The position numbers were made by a program, and so were the translations under genes. A DNA stretch of 64,000 nt, from NCBI GenBank assembly GCA_039821555.1, contig JBCBNX010000005.1:97069-161068 (forward strand), in the 5' to 3' direction. The first letter of the stretch is position 1. Each line of letters begins with the position of its first letter. This DNA comes from Bacteroidota bacterium (GTDB lineage Bacteria; Bacteroidota; Rhodothermia; Rhodothermales; Rubricoccaceae). The notes under the pieces were generated by a model that was given only the letters and a program-made list of their open reading frames with translations, did no database searches and was not told where the DNA came from. Positions 16,460 to 25,815 of the stretch are shown here, piece by piece.

Positions 16460-16505
16460 CAGTGTTGCGGTGTCGCAGTGGACGAGTACGGACACCGCCG
16501 CACTG
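16460..16505. repeat. TGTTGCGGTG-type inverted repeat, rplF/rplR gap
   Basis: CAGTGTTGCGGTGT (16460-16473) is inverted at 16492-16505 (ACACCGCCGCACTG), matching at 12 of 14. A direct copy of TGTTGCGGTGT precedes it at about 16447-16457. The word family is shared with 12987-13037 and 23468-23519. Confidence 0.6.
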
Positions 16506-16529
16506 CTCAACTGCCCCATCGCTTCACCA

Positions 16530-17084
16530 CTAGCGGGCGGCGGTCTTACCGGCCTTGCGGCGGACGTACTCGCCCTTGTAGCGGATGCCCTTGCCCTTGT
16601 AGGGCTCCGGCGGACGGAGGGCGCGCAGCTTGGCTGCGACCTGGCCGACGAGTTGCTTGTCGATGCCGCTGATCTTGACGCTCGGGTTCTTGCCGCGCAC
16701 CGTCTCCGCCTCGATGTTGATGCCGTCGGGCGGGAGGAAGTAGATCGGGTGCGAGAAGCCGAGGGCGAGTTCGAGAACGCCGTTCTGCACCGCCGCGCGA
16801 TAGCCGACGCCGATGAGTTCGAGCTCCTTCGAGTAGCCTTCGGTGACGCCCTGGATGTTGTTGGCCAGGAGTGAGCGATAGAGACCGTGGAGCGCGCGGT
16901 GGCGCTTCTGTTCGGTCGGGCGAGTGACGACGAGTTCGCCGTCCTGCTGCTCTACCGCCAGGTCCGGGTCTACCTGGAGCGCCAGCTCGCCCTTCGGCCC
17001 TTTGACCGAGACGATGTTGCCGCTGGAGATCGTCACGCTGACCTTGTCAGTGAGCGGGATCGGCTGTTTTCCGATTCGGGACAT
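16530..17084 (-). CDS. rplF: Ribosomal protein L6
   Basis: L6 sits at the base of the L7/L12 stalk near the factor-binding site. The 184-residue protein begins MSRIGKQPIPLTDKVSV, has the GPKGEL motif (VSVKGPKGELALQV), HGLYRSLLANNIQGVTEGY, and the C-terminal signature PEPYKGKGIRYKGEYVRRKAGK. It lies between rpsH and rplR. Confidence 0.98.
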   Translation of the reverse strand: MSRIGKQPIPLTDKVSVTISSGNIVSVKGPKGELALQVDPDLAVEQQDGELVVTRPTEQKRHRALHGLYRSLLANNIQGVTEGYSKELELIGVGYRAAVQNGVLELALGFSHPIYFLPPDGINIEAETVRGKNPSVKISGIDKQLVGQVAAKLRALRPPEPYKGKGIRYKGEYVRRKAGKTAAR

Positions 17085-17147
17085 GGGTTCGAGATCCTGC
17101 GTCCCGCAGCGCGCCGAGGCGACAAGCTGCGTGGACCGGTGACTGGT

Positions 17148-17549
17148 TTAGCTGACGTAGGCGAGAACTTCGCCGCCGATGCCGGCGCGACGGGCTTCTT
17201 TGTCCGACATCACGCCCTGGCTCGTGGACAGGATGGCGATGCCGAGGCCGTTCTTGACGCGCGGAAGGCGGTTGGCGCCGACATACTTGCGAAGACCGGG
17301 CGTCGAGACGCGCTCCAGGCGCTCAATCACGGGGGAGCCGCCGCGCTGGTACTTCAGGTAGACGCGGAGAAGGCCCTGCTTCCCATCGTCGATGTTGAGG
17401 TAGTTCTTGATGTACCCCTTATCCATAAGAATCTGCGTGATCGCTCGCTTGAGCTTTGACGCGGGGATGTCCGTGTGGGGGTGACGGGCCTTCTGGGCGT
17501 TGCGGATGCGGGTGAGGTAGTCCGCGACGGGATCAGTGATCGCGCTCAT
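17148..17549 (-). CDS. rpsH: Ribosomal protein S8
   Basis: S8 binds the central domain of 16S rRNA; in some bacteria it also represses the spc operon by binding mRNA. The 133-residue protein begins MSAITDPVADYLTRIRNAQK, followed by IPASKLKRAITQILMDKGYI and the C-terminal core GLGIAILSTSQGVMSDKEAR. ATG 17549 is chosen from the canonical start. The gap upstream contains GCCGAC/GTCGGC and GAGCC/GGCTC hairpins. Confidence 0.98.
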   Translation of the reverse strand: MSAITDPVADYLTRIRNAQKARHPHTDIPASKLKRAITQILMDKGYIKNYLNIDDGKQGLLRVYLKYQRGGSPVIERLERVSTPGLRKYVGANRLPRVKNGLGIAILSTSQGVMSDKEARRAGIGGEVLAYVS

Positions 17550-17687
17550 GGAAAGTGGGTTCTTCGACCAGTTTGTGCGGCCCCGCAGTGCAGTAGGAGG
17601 CACGCCACTTAATCGCTAGAGAAACGCCGACCGGGTCGGCTGACCGATGCGCTCGGCGGGCGGAGCCTGGAGGCTCAGGGGTCGGGC

Positions 17688-17957
17688 CTACCAGCTCGAC
17701 TTGCGGATGCCGGGGATCTTGCCCTGGAGCGCGAGCTCGCGGAACATGACGCGGCTGATGCCAAACTTGCGCATGTAACCGCGCGGACGGCCCGTGAGGG
17801 CGCAGCGGTTGTGCAGACGCACCGGGCTGGCATTCTTGGGGAGCTTCTGGAGGCCCTCCCAATCGCCCTCGGCCTTCATGCGGCGACGCCTCGCGGCGTA
17901 TTTCGCGACGAGACGTTCGCGCTTTTTCTGGCGGGCGATGACGGCAGTACGTGCCAT
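17688..17957 (-). CDS. rpsN: Ribosomal protein S14 (zinc-independent form)
   Basis: S14 of the small-subunit head, 89 residues, begins [20 protein letters not shown] and ends with [34 protein letters not shown] and IRKSSW. A single cysteine remains and there is no CxxC pair, so this is the longer, zinc-free type. It lies between rplE and rpsH. Confidence 0.98.
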   Translation of the reverse strand: MARTAVIARQKKRERLVAKYAARRRRMKAEGDWEGLQKLPKNASPVRLHNRCALTGRPRGYMRKFGISRVMFRELALQGKIPGIRKSSW

Positions 17958-17984
17958 GATTCAGTCAAAATCTGGAGGTTGGAG

Positions 17985-18557
17985 TTAGGCGAGTTCCTCT
18001 TCGCCGCGGCGGACGAACGGCATCCCGAGTTCCTTGAGCAGCCAGTAGGCCTCCTCGTCGGTCTCGGCGGTGGTGACGAACGTCACGTCCATCCCGCTCA
18101 CGCGGTCCACCTTATCGATGTCGATCTCGGGGAAGATGATCTGCTCCTTGACGCCGAGCGTGTAGTTGCCCCGGCCGTCAAACGAGCGGTCGGGGACACC
18201 GCGGAAGTCACGGACGCGAGGGAGCGCTAGCGTCACGAAGCGGTCGAGGAACTCCCACATCTTGGCGTCGCGCAGCGTCACAGACGCGCCAATCGGCATG
18301 CCGTCGCGGATCTTGAAGTTCGAGACGCTCTTGCGAGCGCGGCGCGTGACCGGCTGCTGCCCAGTGATCTTGCGCAACTCCTCGATGGTATCGGTGAGGA
18401 CCTTCTTGTTTGTTGCGGCCTCACCAACGCCCTTGTTGACGCTGATCTTGACGAGGCGCGGGACCTGCATGACGTTGTCGTAGCCGAAGCGCTCGGTGAG
18501 CGCAGGCATCACCTCCTCGCGGTACTTCGTCTTCAGGCGGGGGATGTAGTCTTCCAT
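17985..18557 (-). CDS. rplE: Ribosomal protein L5
   Basis: L5 binds 5S rRNA and contacts the P-site tRNA and S13. The 190-residue protein begins [20 protein letters not shown], with [50 protein letters not shown], and the ending [23 protein letters not shown] 18557 is chosen because upstream in-frame codons are spacer-like and L5 normally starts about here. The gap to rplX is 161 bases. Confidence 0.97.
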   Translation of the reverse strand: MEDYIPRLKTKYREEVMPALTERFGYDNVMQVPRLVKISVNKGVGEAATNKKVLTDTIEELRKITGQQPVTRRARKSVSNFKIRDGMPIGASVTLRDAKMWEFLDRFVTLALPRVRDFRGVPDRSFDGRGNYTLGVKEQIIFPEIDIDKVDRVSGMDVTFVTTAETDEEAYWLLKELGMPFVRRGEEELA

Positions 18558-18718
18558 CGGAATGGGTTCGTTCTGGCTGCGCGCCGGGCGTTGTCGTGCT
18601 GAGCTTGGTGCAGTCGGGGCAGCCGAGGAGAAACGGAGGCGGGTGGAGGATGTTCTGCGCGCCCTGGGCTTTGTCCACACTTCAAACGCGAAGGCGGGCT
18701 GGAGGCGCAGCGTCGGAC

Positions 18719-19105
18719 TTAGCTGTCGAGCTCTTCGCCGGTGGTCTTGGCGTAGCGGACCCAGCGGCCCTTGCCCGTCTCAGGATCTTCGATGCGCTTG
18801 CGCCCGACGCGGGTCGCGTTGCCGTCGGAGTCCACGGGGAGCACGTTGGAGACATGGATCGGCGCTTCGCGCTCGATGCGGCCGCCGTTCGGGTAGGTCT
18901 GGTTGGGCTTCGTGTGGCGGATGCGCACGTTGACGCCCTCCACGATCACCTGCTCCTTCTCGGGCATTACGGCGAGCACGCGGCTCTGGTAGCCCTTGGC
19001 GCGGTCGCGACCGAGCGACTTTGCGGAGGTGATCGCCTTCGTCAGCACGACCCGATCGCCCTTCTTGATGTGGAGCTTCTTCTGCTTGTTCTTGGTACGA
19101 GGCAT
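18719..19105 (-). CDS. rplX: Ribosomal protein L24
   Basis: L24 initiates large-subunit assembly. The 128-residue protein contains the KOW motif [20 protein letters not shown], then [24 protein letters not shown] sequence ([20 protein letters not shown]), [20 protein letters not shown] and [19 protein letters not shown]. It starts [19 protein letters not shown]. It lies between rplN and rplE. Confidence 0.97.
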   Translation of the reverse strand: MPRTKNKQKKLHIKKGDRVVLTKAITSAKSLGRDRAKGYQSRVLAVMPEKEQVIVEGVNVRIRHTKPNQTYPNGGRIEREAPIHVSNVLPVDSDGNATRVGRKRIEDPETGKGRWVRYAKTTGEELDS

Positions 19106-19111
19106 AATAGG

Positions 19112-19192
19112 ATTGGCGATTTTTGATTTATGATTTTCGATTTATGGGTGCGTATTGACCCAATCGTCAATCGAAAATCTCAAATCGTCAAT
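19112..19192. repeat. GATTTT/AAAATC inverted repeat, rplN/rplX gap
   Basis: The inner arms GATTTTCGATT (19132-19142) and AATCGAAAATC (19169-19179) are perfect. The outer arms ATTGGCGATTT (19112-19122) and AAATCGTCAAT (19182-19192) match at 10 of 11. The whole 86-base gap is this AT-rich structure, which runs into the rplN stop codon. Confidence 0.75.
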
Positions 19193-19560
19193 TAGAGGAC
19201 TTCGGGGGCGAGGGAGACGATGCGCATGAACTCCTTCTCGCGGAGCTCGCGGGCGACGGGCCCGAAGATGCGGGTGCCGCGGGGCTCGTCGGCGTCGTTG
19301 AGGAGCACGGCGGCGTTCTCGTCGAAGCGGATGTACGAGCCGTCCTTGCGACGGTATTCCTTCTTCGTGCGAACGACCACGGCGCGGGACACCTGCCCCT
19401 TCTTCACGTTGCCGCCGGGAATGGCCGACTTCACGGTCACGACGATCTTGTCGCCCACGCGGGCGTAGCGGCGACCTGAGCCGCCGAGGACGCGGATGCA
19501 GAGGACTTCTTTTGCCCCCGAGTTGTCCGCGACGTTGAGTCGAGATTCTTGCTGGATCAT
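19192..19560 (-). CDS. rplN: Ribosomal protein L14
   Basis: L14 forms an inter-subunit bridge with 16S rRNA. The 122-residue protein begins [20 protein letters not shown], then [40 protein letters not shown], and ends with [20 protein letters not shown] and IVSLAPEVL. This is the standard length and order, between rpsQ and rplX. Confidence 0.98.
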   Translation of the reverse strand: MIQQESRLNVADNSGAKEVLCIRVLGGSGRRYARVGDKIVVTVKSAIPGGNVKKGQVSRAVVVRTKKEYRRKDGSYIRFDENAAVLLNDADEPRGTRIFGPVARELREKEFMRIVSLAPEVL

Positions 19561-19591
19561 GACTAGACGAGTTAAAGGGTGAGTGTTGAAC

Positions 19592-19642
19592 GTTGAAGGG
19601 TGAGCCGCTCAGCGCATGAGCGTTCCACCTTACACCTTCAAC
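19592..19642. repeat. Inverted repeat in rpsQ/rplN gap
   Basis: GTTGAAGG (19592-19599) pairs with CCTTCAAC (19635-19642). An inner CGCTCA (19606-19611) / TGAGCG (19617-19622) pair continues the stem. The left side also repeats TGTTGAACGTTGAAGG, a tandem-word layout like the other spacers. Confidence 0.6.
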
Positions 19643-19650
19643 CCGTTGGC

Positions 19651-20094
19651 TTAGCGGCGGCGTTCGAGAACTTCGACGAGCATCCAACGCTTCGTCTTCG
19701 ACATGGGGCGCGTCTCGCGGATGCGGACGGTGTCGCCTTCGCCGGCGTTGTTCGTCGCGTCGTGCGCCTTCAGCTTGGTCGTCTTCTTGATGATCTTGCC
19801 GTAGATCGGGTGCTTGACCTGGCGCTGCACGGCGACGGTGATGGTCTTGTCCATCTTGTCGGAGACGACAAGGCCGATACGCTCCTTGCGCGCGTTGCGG
19901 CTCTTGGGCGCGTCCTCTTTCGTCTCGTCAGCAGCCGGGGCCATGACCGGCGCGGGGGCGACCGGCGCGGGGGCCGGTGCTTCAGCGGCAACAGGGGCGT
20001 CGTCCTCGACCGCCGTGTTCGGCGTCTCGGTGGCGTCGACTACCGGCTCAGCGGCCGTGCCTGCTTCGGGAGCAGTAGTGTCTTTCGGTTCCAT
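19651..20094 (-). CDS. rpsQ: Ribosomal protein S17 with long N-terminal extension
   Basis: The C-terminal ~80 residues are S17, a primary 16S rRNA binder ([60 protein letters not shown]). The protein is 147 residues against about 85 usually. The first ~65 are an acidic, Ala/Pro/Thr-rich low-complexity segment ([18 protein letters not shown], then [19 protein letters not shown]). It is in frame and in the genome's codon style. The Met before [10 protein letters not shown] (about residue 51) would give a shorter form but still leave an extension, so the start is uncertain. Confidence 0.92.
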   Translation of the reverse strand: MEPKDTTAPEAGTAAEPVVDATETPNTAVEDDAPVAAEAPAPAPVAPAPVMAPAADETKEDAPKSRNARKERIGLVVSDKMDKTITVAVQRQVKHPIYGKIIKKTTKLKAHDATNNAGEGDTVRIRETRPMSKTKRWMLVEVLERRR

Positions 20095-20117
20095 GGGTTG
20101 TCAGCGGTTTGCTTCGC

Positions 20118-20140
20118 TTGGTGAGCCGACACCTCACCAA
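20118..20140. repeat. Hairpin in rpmC/rpsQ gap
   Basis: TTGGTGAG (20118-20125) and CTCACCAA (20133-20140) form a perfect 8-bp stem with a 7-base loop, upstream of rpsQ in the mRNA direction reversed, i.e. between rpmC and rpsQ. Confidence 0.6.
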
Positions 20141-20166
20141 CTACGGGTTGTCGGAAGGGAAGACGC

Positions 20167-20355
20167 TCAGGCGCTCTTCTCCTTGAGGATGGTCTTGAGG
20201 CGAGCGACCTCACGGCGCTTGCGGCGCAGCGTGAGCGGATCGTCGAGGGGCGTGATGGTGTGCCGGAACGTGAGGTCCCGGATGGCCTGCTGCTCCTCGG
20301 TGATGCGCTGCTGGATTTCAGCAGCAGACAGCTCGCGGATGTCTTTGGGCTTCAT
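20167..20355 (-). CDS. rpmC: Ribosomal protein L29
   Basis: L29 lies at the polypeptide exit tunnel near the signal-recognition-particle site. The 62-residue protein begins MKPKDIRELSAAEIQQRITE, with EEQQAIRDLTFRHTITPLDD and ending VARLKTILKEKSA. Both helices of the hairpin fold are recognisable. It lies between rplP and rpsQ. Confidence 0.97.
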   Translation of the reverse strand: MKPKDIRELSAAEIQQRITEEQQAIRDLTFRHTITPLDDPLTLRRKRREVARLKTILKEKSA

Positions 20356-20412
20356 AGGTCTAGTCAGTGACGGTGGACGCGCTTGAGCGAGGGGGCGCGG
20401 GTGAGCGCTCGC

Positions 20413-20844
<432 letters not shown>

Positions 20845-20932
20845 GGCAATTCTCGTCGGTTGGGCAGCGGCGCGGAAGACAGGGCCGCTGCGAGTGAGCT
20901 AAAGGCTGTTCAGTGCTGGGGGGCGGCTGCGC

Positions 20933-21718
20933 TTAGGAGCGGTTGCCGCCACGGCCGCCGCGACCACGGCCACCGTCGCGTCCGCCGCGGCCTCCATCGC
21001 GACCGCCACGACCACCACGGTCACGACGACGATCCGGCGGGGCTGGCTGCGACTGCGCGCGCTGCTGCTGCACGTTCGGGCTAAGGTCGGGCTTGCCGAG
21101 GATCTCGCCCCGGTAGATCCAGACCTTGACACCGCAGGTGCCGTAGATCGTGTAGGCCGTGCCCTCCGCGTAGTCAATGTCAGCGCGGATGGTGTGGAGC
21201 GGCACGCGGCCTTCGAGATACTGCTCGACGCGGCCCATCTCCGCACCGCCGAGGCGGCCTGCGAGCTTGATGCGGATGCCCTCGGCACCCATGCGCATTG
21301 CCGCGCCCATCGCCTGCTTCATCGCGCGGCGGTAGGAGATGCGGCCTTCGAGCTGCTGCGCGATGTTGTCCGCGACCAGCTGGGCGTCAAGCTCCGGACG
21401 CTTGATCTCGCTGATGTTAATCTGGATGTCCTTGTCGGTGAGCTTGCGCAGTTCCTGGCGCAGCTTCTCGACTTCGGCACCGCCGCGGCCGATCACGACG
21501 CCCGGACGACTCGTGTGGAGCGTCAGGATGACGCGCTTCGGCGTGCGCTCGATAACGATGCGCGCTAGGCCAGCACGCTTGAGGCGCGCCTGGAGGTAGC
21601 GACGAATCTCCTCGTCTTCGACAATCTTGTCGCGGTAAGAACCGTCTTCGTACCAGTTGGACTCCCAGCCGCGGATCACGCCGAGACGGAAGCCGGTGGG
21701 GTGGATTTTCTGACCCAT
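20933..21718 (-). CDS. rpsC: Ribosomal protein S3 with RGG-rich C-terminal tail
   Basis: S3 is part of the mRNA entry channel. Residues 1 to about 215 are canonical: [20 protein letters not shown], the KH domain with [18 protein letters not shown], and the C-terminal domain with [52 protein letters not shown]. The last ~45 residues differ from typical S3: a Gln/Pro stretch, then repeated arginine-glycine boxes ([20 protein letters not shown]). RGG boxes are known RNA-binding elements; their role here is inferred. The protein is 261 residues. Confidence 0.97.
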   Translation of the reverse strand: MGQKIHPTGFRLGVIRGWESNWYEDGSYRDKIVEDEEIRRYLQARLKRAGLARIVIERTPKRVILTLHTSRPGVVIGRGGAEVEKLRQELRKLTDKDIQINISEIKRPELDAQLVADNIAQQLEGRISYRRAMKQAMGAAMRMGAEGIRIKLAGRLGGAEMGRVEQYLEGRVPLHTIRADIDYAEGTAYTIYGTCGVKVWIYRGEILGKPDLSPNVQQQRAQSQPAPPDRRRDRGGRGGRDGGRGGRDGGRGRGGRGGNRS

Positions 21719-21730
21719 GATATTCGGCGT

Positions 21731-22093
21731 TTATGCTTCTTCGAGTTCGTCTTCGGGGAGCGCCACGACGACCGTGAGGTGGCTGGAGCGCTTCAGGATC
21801 GGGTGTGCACGACCGCGCGATACCGGCTGGAACCGCTTGAGCATCGGCCCCTCGTCGACGTAGATCTCGCTCACGATGAGCGCCTCCTCGTCGATCCGCT
21901 CGTCGCGGTTCTGGTCGAGCAGGTTGGCGACCGCCGACTGGATGGTGCGCTCGATGAAGGCGGTGGCCTTCTGCGGCATGAAGTGCAGCGTGTTGAGCGA
22001 TTCCTGCACGTTTTGGCCCCGGACGACGTCCGCGACGATCCGCATCTTGCGCGGGCTGATCCGGATGTGCTTGGCTTTGGCTGTGGCTTGCAT
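21731..22093 (-). CDS. rplV: Ribosomal protein L22
   Basis: L22 reaches into the peptide exit tunnel with a long beta-hairpin. The 120-residue protein begins MQATAKAKHIRISPRKMRIV, with ADVVRGQNVQESLNTLHFMP, the hairpin region VSEIYVDEGPMLKRFQPVSR and GRAHPILKRSSHLTVVVALP. It ends with an acidic DELEEA. It lies between rpsS and rpsC. Confidence 0.98.
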   Translation of the reverse strand: MQATAKAKHIRISPRKMRIVADVVRGQNVQESLNTLHFMPQKATAFIERTIQSAVANLLDQNRDERIDEEALIVSEIYVDEGPMLKRFQPVSRGRAHPILKRSSHLTVVVALPEDELEEA

Positions 22094-22122
22094 AGGATTG
22101 GTGCTTCAGTTTTTCAGGCTTT

Positions 22123-22180
22123 CAGTGCTTCAGTTTCTCAGGATGCGCAATCGAGGCATCACTGAACTACTGAACCACTG
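22123..22180. repeat. TTCAGT/ACTGAA-word inverted repeat, rpsS/rplV gap
   Basis: CAGTGCTTCAGT (22123-22134) pairs with ACTGAACCACTG (22169-22180), 11 of 12. The left side carries three to four copies of a TTCAG word (22105-22140) and the right side several ACTGA copies (22160-22195), so alternative foldings exist. The 104-base gap is otherwise empty. Confidence 0.65.
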
Positions 22181-22197
22181 CTCACTGAGTCACTGGT

Positions 22198-22482
22198 CTA
22201 TCGGCGGCGCTTGTCTTTCTTGTCGGCGGCGTGTCCGCGGTAGGTGCGGGTCGGCGAGAACTCGCCGAGCTTGTGGCCGATCATGTTCTCGGTCACGTAG
22301 ACCGGGATGAACTGCTTGCCGTTGTGCACGGCGATGGTGAGGCCGATCATGTCCGGCGTGATCATCGAGGCGCGGCTCCAGGTCTTGATGACCTTCTTTT
22401 TGCCGCCGCCCTCGTTCATCGCGTCGACCTTGCGGGCGAGCTTGTAGTGGACAAAGGGGCCTTTACGTAGGGAACGAGCCAT
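22198..22482 (-). CDS. rpsS: Ribosomal protein S19
   Basis: S19 forms a complex with S13 in the 30S head. The 94-residue protein begins [20 protein letters not shown], with [40 protein letters not shown] and [20 protein letters not shown]. This is the usual length. It lies between rplB and rplV. Confidence 0.98.
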   Translation of the reverse strand: MARSLRKGPFVHYKLARKVDAMNEGGGKKKVIKTWSRASMITPDMIGLTIAVHNGKQFIPVYVTENMIGHKLGEFSPTRTYRGHAADKKDKRRR

Positions 22483-22498
22483 GGGATTGTCGATTGGG

Positions 22499-22546
22499 GA
22501 TTTTTGATTTGAGATTTAAGGCAGGCTCTGCTACCAATCGAAAATC
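22499..22546. repeat. GATTTT/AAAATC inverted repeat, rplB/rpsS gap
   Basis: GATTTTTGATT (22499-22509) pairs with AATCGAAAATC (22536-22546) at 10 of 11. CGATTGG (22491-22497) pairs with CCAATCG (22534-22540), giving alternative stems. It is the same word family as 11885-11951 and 19112-19192. Confidence 0.65.
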
Positions 22547-22568
22547 ATCGATCCAACATCAAAAAGGT

Positions 22569-23399
22569 CTACCGGCGCTTGCCGCGCTTACGGACGATGA
22601 GCTTGTTGGACGCCTTCTTCTTCGAGCGCGTCTTGTAGCCCTTCGCCGGCACGCCGGTCGGGCTCTTCGGGTGACCACCGGAGGCCTTGCCTTCACCACC
22701 ACCCATCGGGTGGTCGATCGGGTTCATGGCCACACCGCGCGTCTTCGGACGGACGCCGAGCCAGCGCTTGCGACCGGCTTTGCCGATCTCGATGTTCATG
22801 TGGTCCGGGTTCGATGCGACGCCAACGGTGGCCATGCAGTCGACCGGCACCATGCGGACTTCGCCCGACGGCATCTTGAGCGTGGCGTACTTGCCTTCGC
22901 GCGCCGTGAGCTGCGCCGACGTGCCCGCCGAGCGAGCAAGCTGAGCACCACGGCCCGGCTTCATCTCGATGGCGTGGACCGTCGTACCGAGCGGCAGATT
23001 CTTGAGCGGGAGGCAGTTGCCGAGTTCCGGCGGGGCGTCCGGCCCGTTCATCACCGTCATGCCGACCTGGATCTTGTCGGGCGCGATGATGTAGCGCTTT
23101 TCACCGTCGGCGTAGACCAGCAGCGCGATGCGCGCCGAGCGGTTCGGGTCGTACTCGACCGACGCGACCTTGGCGGGGATGCCCATCTTGTCGCGCTTGA
23201 AGTCGATGATGCGGTAGCGGCGCTTGTGGCCGCCGCCCTGGTGCCGGGTCGTGATGCGCCCGTTGTTGTTGCGTCCGCCCTTCTTCTTGAGGGGCGCGAG
23301 CAGGCTCTTCTCCGGCTTCGACTTGGTGATCTCGTCGAAGGCGGCGACGCTGCGCTGACGCTGGCCGGGGGTATTCGGCTTGAGCTTGCGAATCGCCAT
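22569..23399 (-). CDS. rplB: Ribosomal protein L2
   Basis: L2 is near the peptidyl-transferase centre and required for subunit association. The 276-residue protein has [60 protein letters not shown], and the conserved C-terminal signature [20 protein letters not shown] with the catalytically important-region His. It lies between rplW and rpsS. Confidence 0.98.
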   Translation of the reverse strand: MAIRKLKPNTPGQRQRSVAAFDEITKSKPEKSLLAPLKKKGGRNNNGRITTRHQGGGHKRRYRIIDFKRDKMGIPAKVASVEYDPNRSARIALLVYADGEKRYIIAPDKIQVGMTVMNGPDAPPELGNCLPLKNLPLGTTVHAIEMKPGRGAQLARSAGTSAQLTAREGKYATLKMPSGEVRMVPVDCMATVGVASNPDHMNIEIGKAGRKRWLGVRPKTRGVAMNPIDHPMGGGEGKASGGHPKSPTGVPAKGYKTRSKKKASNKLIVRKRGKRR

Positions 23400-23480
23400 G
23401 GGTTCAGTGGTTGAGGCTTACCTGCCCGGCGTCGGTCGCCCGGGCTTTGCGCCTAGTTGCGTGTGTTTCTGTGTTGCGGT

Positions 23481-23519
23481 GCAGCGGTGTCGCAGTGGGA
23501 GGCAATCACCGCCACACCG
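23481..23519. repeat. TGTTGCGGTG-type inverted repeat, rplW/rplB gap
   Basis: AGCGGTGT (23481-23488) and ACACCGCT (23512-23519) are a perfect pair. GTGTTGCGGTG precedes at 23469-23479. The 148-base gap carries the word family also present at 12987-13037 and 16446-16505. Confidence 0.55.
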
Positions 23520-23547
23520 CTTGACCGGAGCGCTGCCGCACTCATCA

Positions 23548-23841
23548 TCAGATGTTTTCGAAGAAGTCGATCTCGCCGCTCTTGAGCGTCACGATGGCCT
23601 TCTTGTAGGAGGCTTCGCGGCCCTGAACGAGGCCACGGCGGGTGTACTGCCGCTTGCGCTTGCCGCGCACGATCATCGTGCGGACCGACGCGATGTCGAC
23701 GTCGGGATAGCGTTCCTCGACGGCCTTACGGATTTCGATCTTGTTAGCGTCGCTCTTGACCTCGAAGGCGTAGTGGCCCTCCTCCATGAGGCGGGTTAGC
23801 TTCTCGGTGATGAGCGGGCGGATGAGGATGTCGTTCGCCAT
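23548..23841 (-). CDS. rplW: Ribosomal protein L23
   Basis: L23 docks trigger factor and SRP at the tunnel exit. The 97-residue protein begins [20 protein letters not shown], with [20 protein letters not shown] and [20 protein letters not shown] ending [14 protein letters not shown]. Standard gene order with rplD upstream and rplB downstream. Confidence 0.97.
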   Translation of the reverse strand: MANDILIRPLITEKLTRLMEEGHYAFEVKSDANKIEIRKAVEERYPDVDIASVRTMIVRGKRKRQYTRRGLVQGREASYKKAIVTLKSGEIDFFENI

Positions 23842-23869
23842 GATGGTTCAGTCGGTCTGGCCGCGCGCC

Positions 23870-24523
23870 TTAGGCAGCTTCGGCGTGCTTCTTGGTCGGG
23901 GTGAGCGCGGCGGTGAGCCCTTCGACAGCGCCTTCCTGAATCAGGACGACCTGCGCGTTCATCACGTCGAGCGTGGACGCCTCGGTAGCGGGCTTAACGT
24001 CAAACTTGGGCAGGTTGCGGCCAGCGCGGTAGAGCGTCTGGTCAGACTCCTTCGTGAGGAGTAGCACCTTCCGGCCGGCCACGTCGAGCGCGGCGGTGAA
24101 AGCGGCTATCTCTTTCGTCTTGGGCACGTCGAGCGTGAAGTCCTCGACGATGCGGAGCGCTTCGTCCTGGAGCTTGTATGCGAAGGCCGAGCGGCGCGCA
24201 CGCTGCTTCGTCTTGCGGTTCACGCCGACGGAGTACTTGTGCGGACGGGGCCCGAAGATGGTGCCACCGCCGCGACGCGTCGGGCTCTTGGCGTCGCCAG
24301 CACGGGCGTTGCCGGTGCCTTTCTGGCGGTAGAGCTTGCGGGTCGACTTGGCGACTTCGCTGCGTTCTTTGGTCTTGTGGGTGCCCTGGCGGCCTGCCGC
24401 CTGGATCGAGCGGACGTCGAGCCAGATGACGTGGTCGTTCGGCTCGACCTCGTAGATCTCAGCGTCCAGCTCGACCTCGCGGCCGGTCTCAGCACCGGAT
24501 CGGGAGTAAACGGGGAGTTTCAT
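23870..24523 (-). CDS. rplD: Ribosomal protein L4
   Basis: L4 lines the exit tunnel and in some bacteria regulates the S10 operon. The 217-residue protein starts MKLPVYSRSGAETGREVELD, with the RNA-contact loop KLYRQKGTGNARAGDAKSPT and RRGGGTIFGPRPHKYSVGVN, then ALRIVEDFTLDVPKTKEIAA. It lies between rplC and rplW. Confidence 0.98.
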   Translation of the reverse strand: MKLPVYSRSGAETGREVELDAEIYEVEPNDHVIWLDVRSIQAAGRQGTHKTKERSEVAKSTRKLYRQKGTGNARAGDAKSPTRRGGGTIFGPRPHKYSVGVNRKTKQRARRSAFAYKLQDEALRIVEDFTLDVPKTKEIAAFTAALDVAGRKVLLLTKESDQTLYRAGRNLPKFDVKPATEASTLDVMNAQVVLIQEGAVEGLTAALTPTKKHAEAA

Positions 24524-24537
24524 GGGAGCAATGGTTG

Positions 24538-24570
24538 GATAACGGCTAGCCCGTAGGCTCTGGCGTTATC
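24538..24570. repeat. Hairpin spanning rplC stop and rplD leader
   Basis: GATAACG (24538-24544) and CGTTATC (24564-24570) are a perfect 7-bp pair; the right arm includes the rplC stop codon. Confidence 0.5.
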
Positions 24571-25204
24571 GCTGGACTTTGTGGATTTCTACGATGCCGT
24601 TCTTGTGGCCGGGAACCGCACCCTTGACGAGCAGCAGGTTCTTGTCGGCCATCACACGGATCACGCGAAGGTTCTTGACCGTGACGCGGTCGCCGCCGGT
24701 GCGGCCGTGCATCTTGATGCCCTTGAAGACCTTCGCCGGGTCCGACGCCTGGCCGATGGAGCCGGGCGCGCGCTGGCGGTTGTGCTGGCCGTGCGTCTGG
24801 TCGTTGACCCCGCTGAAGCCGTGGCGCTTCACGACGCCCTGGAAGCCTTTGCCCTTCGAGGTGCCGACCACGTTGACCGTGTCGCCTTCTTCGAAGATCG
24901 CGTCGACCGTGACCGCGTCGCCGAGGCCGTACTCGCCCGCGCCTGAGTGGTCGCGGAATTCCACGACGCGGCGCGGGTAGTCGTCCAGGCCGGCTTTCTC
25001 GAAGTGGCCCTGGAGCGCCTTCGTCGTGCGCTTGGCCTTCTTGGTGCCGAAGCCGAGCTGGACGGCGCTGTAGCCGTCCGTCTCAAGCGTGCGGATCTGG
25101 GTCACGACGTTCGGACCGAGTTCGATGACGGTGCAAATCTGGTTGTTGCCCGCGTCATCGAAGACGCTCGTCATGCCGAGCTTTTTGCCGATGAGGCCGC
25201 TCAT
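24566..25204 (-). CDS. rplC: Ribosomal protein L3
   Basis: L3 is an early assembly protein that reaches the peptidyl-transferase centre. The 212-residue protein begins [20 protein letters not shown] and contains [40 protein letters not shown] and [24 protein letters not shown] lies about 8 bases before the ATG, one of the few Shine-Dalgarno-like sites in the operon. It is separated from rpsJ by an inserted lipoprotein gene. Confidence 0.98.
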   Translation of the reverse strand: MSGLIGKKLGMTSVFDDAGNNQICTVIELGPNVVTQIRTLETDGYSAVQLGFGTKKAKRTTKALQGHFEKAGLDDYPRRVVEFRDHSGAGEYGLGDAVTVDAIFEEGDTVNVVGTSKGKGFQGVVKRHGFSGVNDQTHGQHNRQRAPGSIGQASDPAKVFKGIKMHGRTGGDRVTVKNLRVIRVMADKNLLLVKGAVPGHKNGIVEIHKVQR

Positions 25205-25239
25205 TGTAATCCTCAGATTAAGTTAAGCGTGAACAGGAA

Positions 25240-25776
25240 TTAAGAGCCGCGTTGCAGCGATATCGATGCGCCGCGGATAGTGCCGTCAGGCAGGGGGTTG
25301 TCGAAGTCGGCGAGCCCGATGAGCGCCTCGACCAAGTCGGGGTCTTCGACACTTAGTTCAAGGCGGTTGTCGCCGTTGAAGTCGTAGTTACCATCGCCGC
25401 CAACATCGCCTTGGCTGGTCGACAGGAGCGTGAGCGTGATCTGCCCAGTGCTCTCGTTGATGGCGTAGGTACCAGACACCGTGAAGTCGGTGAGCGGGAA
25501 CTCGACACCGCCGATTTCGAACGTGCTCCCATCCTCGACGTCGAGGTCGAAGGTGAAGGGGCCGTTCTCGGTGAATGTCGCCGTCAGCGTGCCACCGTTG
25601 TCGTCTACATCGTAGACAGGCACAGTGACCGGCACCCCGAGCACCCGCGTCTCCACATTCAGGCTCGTGCCCGTCCAGACTCCGACGAAGAGGTCGGTGT
25701 CGGACATCGTCGTCTCTTCCGAGTCGCAGGCGACCAGGACGAGCGCGAACATGAGCAGGAAGGAGAGGCGAAGCAT
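25240..25776 (-). CDS. Lipoprotein embedded in the S10 operon
   Basis: A 178-residue protein starting [20 protein letters not shown], a lipoprotein signal with the lipid Cys at 17 followed by acidic residues, a context that in Bacteroidota can direct surface exposure. The mature part is acidic and strand-rich ([60 protein letters not shown]), resembling lipocalin-like or other beta-barrel lipoproteins. [19 protein letters not shown] segment resembles a dockerin/EF-hand-like Asp loop. It lies on the same strand between rpsJ (39-base gap) and rplC (35-base gap), so it should be transcribed at ribosomal-protein levels. I know of no such gene in the standard S10 operon, and the function is unknown. 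Confidence 0.85.
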   Translation of the reverse strand: MLRLSFLLMFALVLVACDSEETTMSDTDLFVGVWTGTSLNVETRVLGVPVTVPVYDVDDNGGTLTATFTENGPFTFDLDVEDGSTFEIGGVEFPLTDFTVSGTYAINESTGQITLTLLSTSQGDVGGDGNYDFNGDNRLELSVEDPDLVEALIGLADFDNPLPDGTIRGASISLQRGS

Positions 25777-25815
25777 AGGAGAGCACGTTGCCGCAAGCGA
25801 GGCGCGGCGGTTTGA

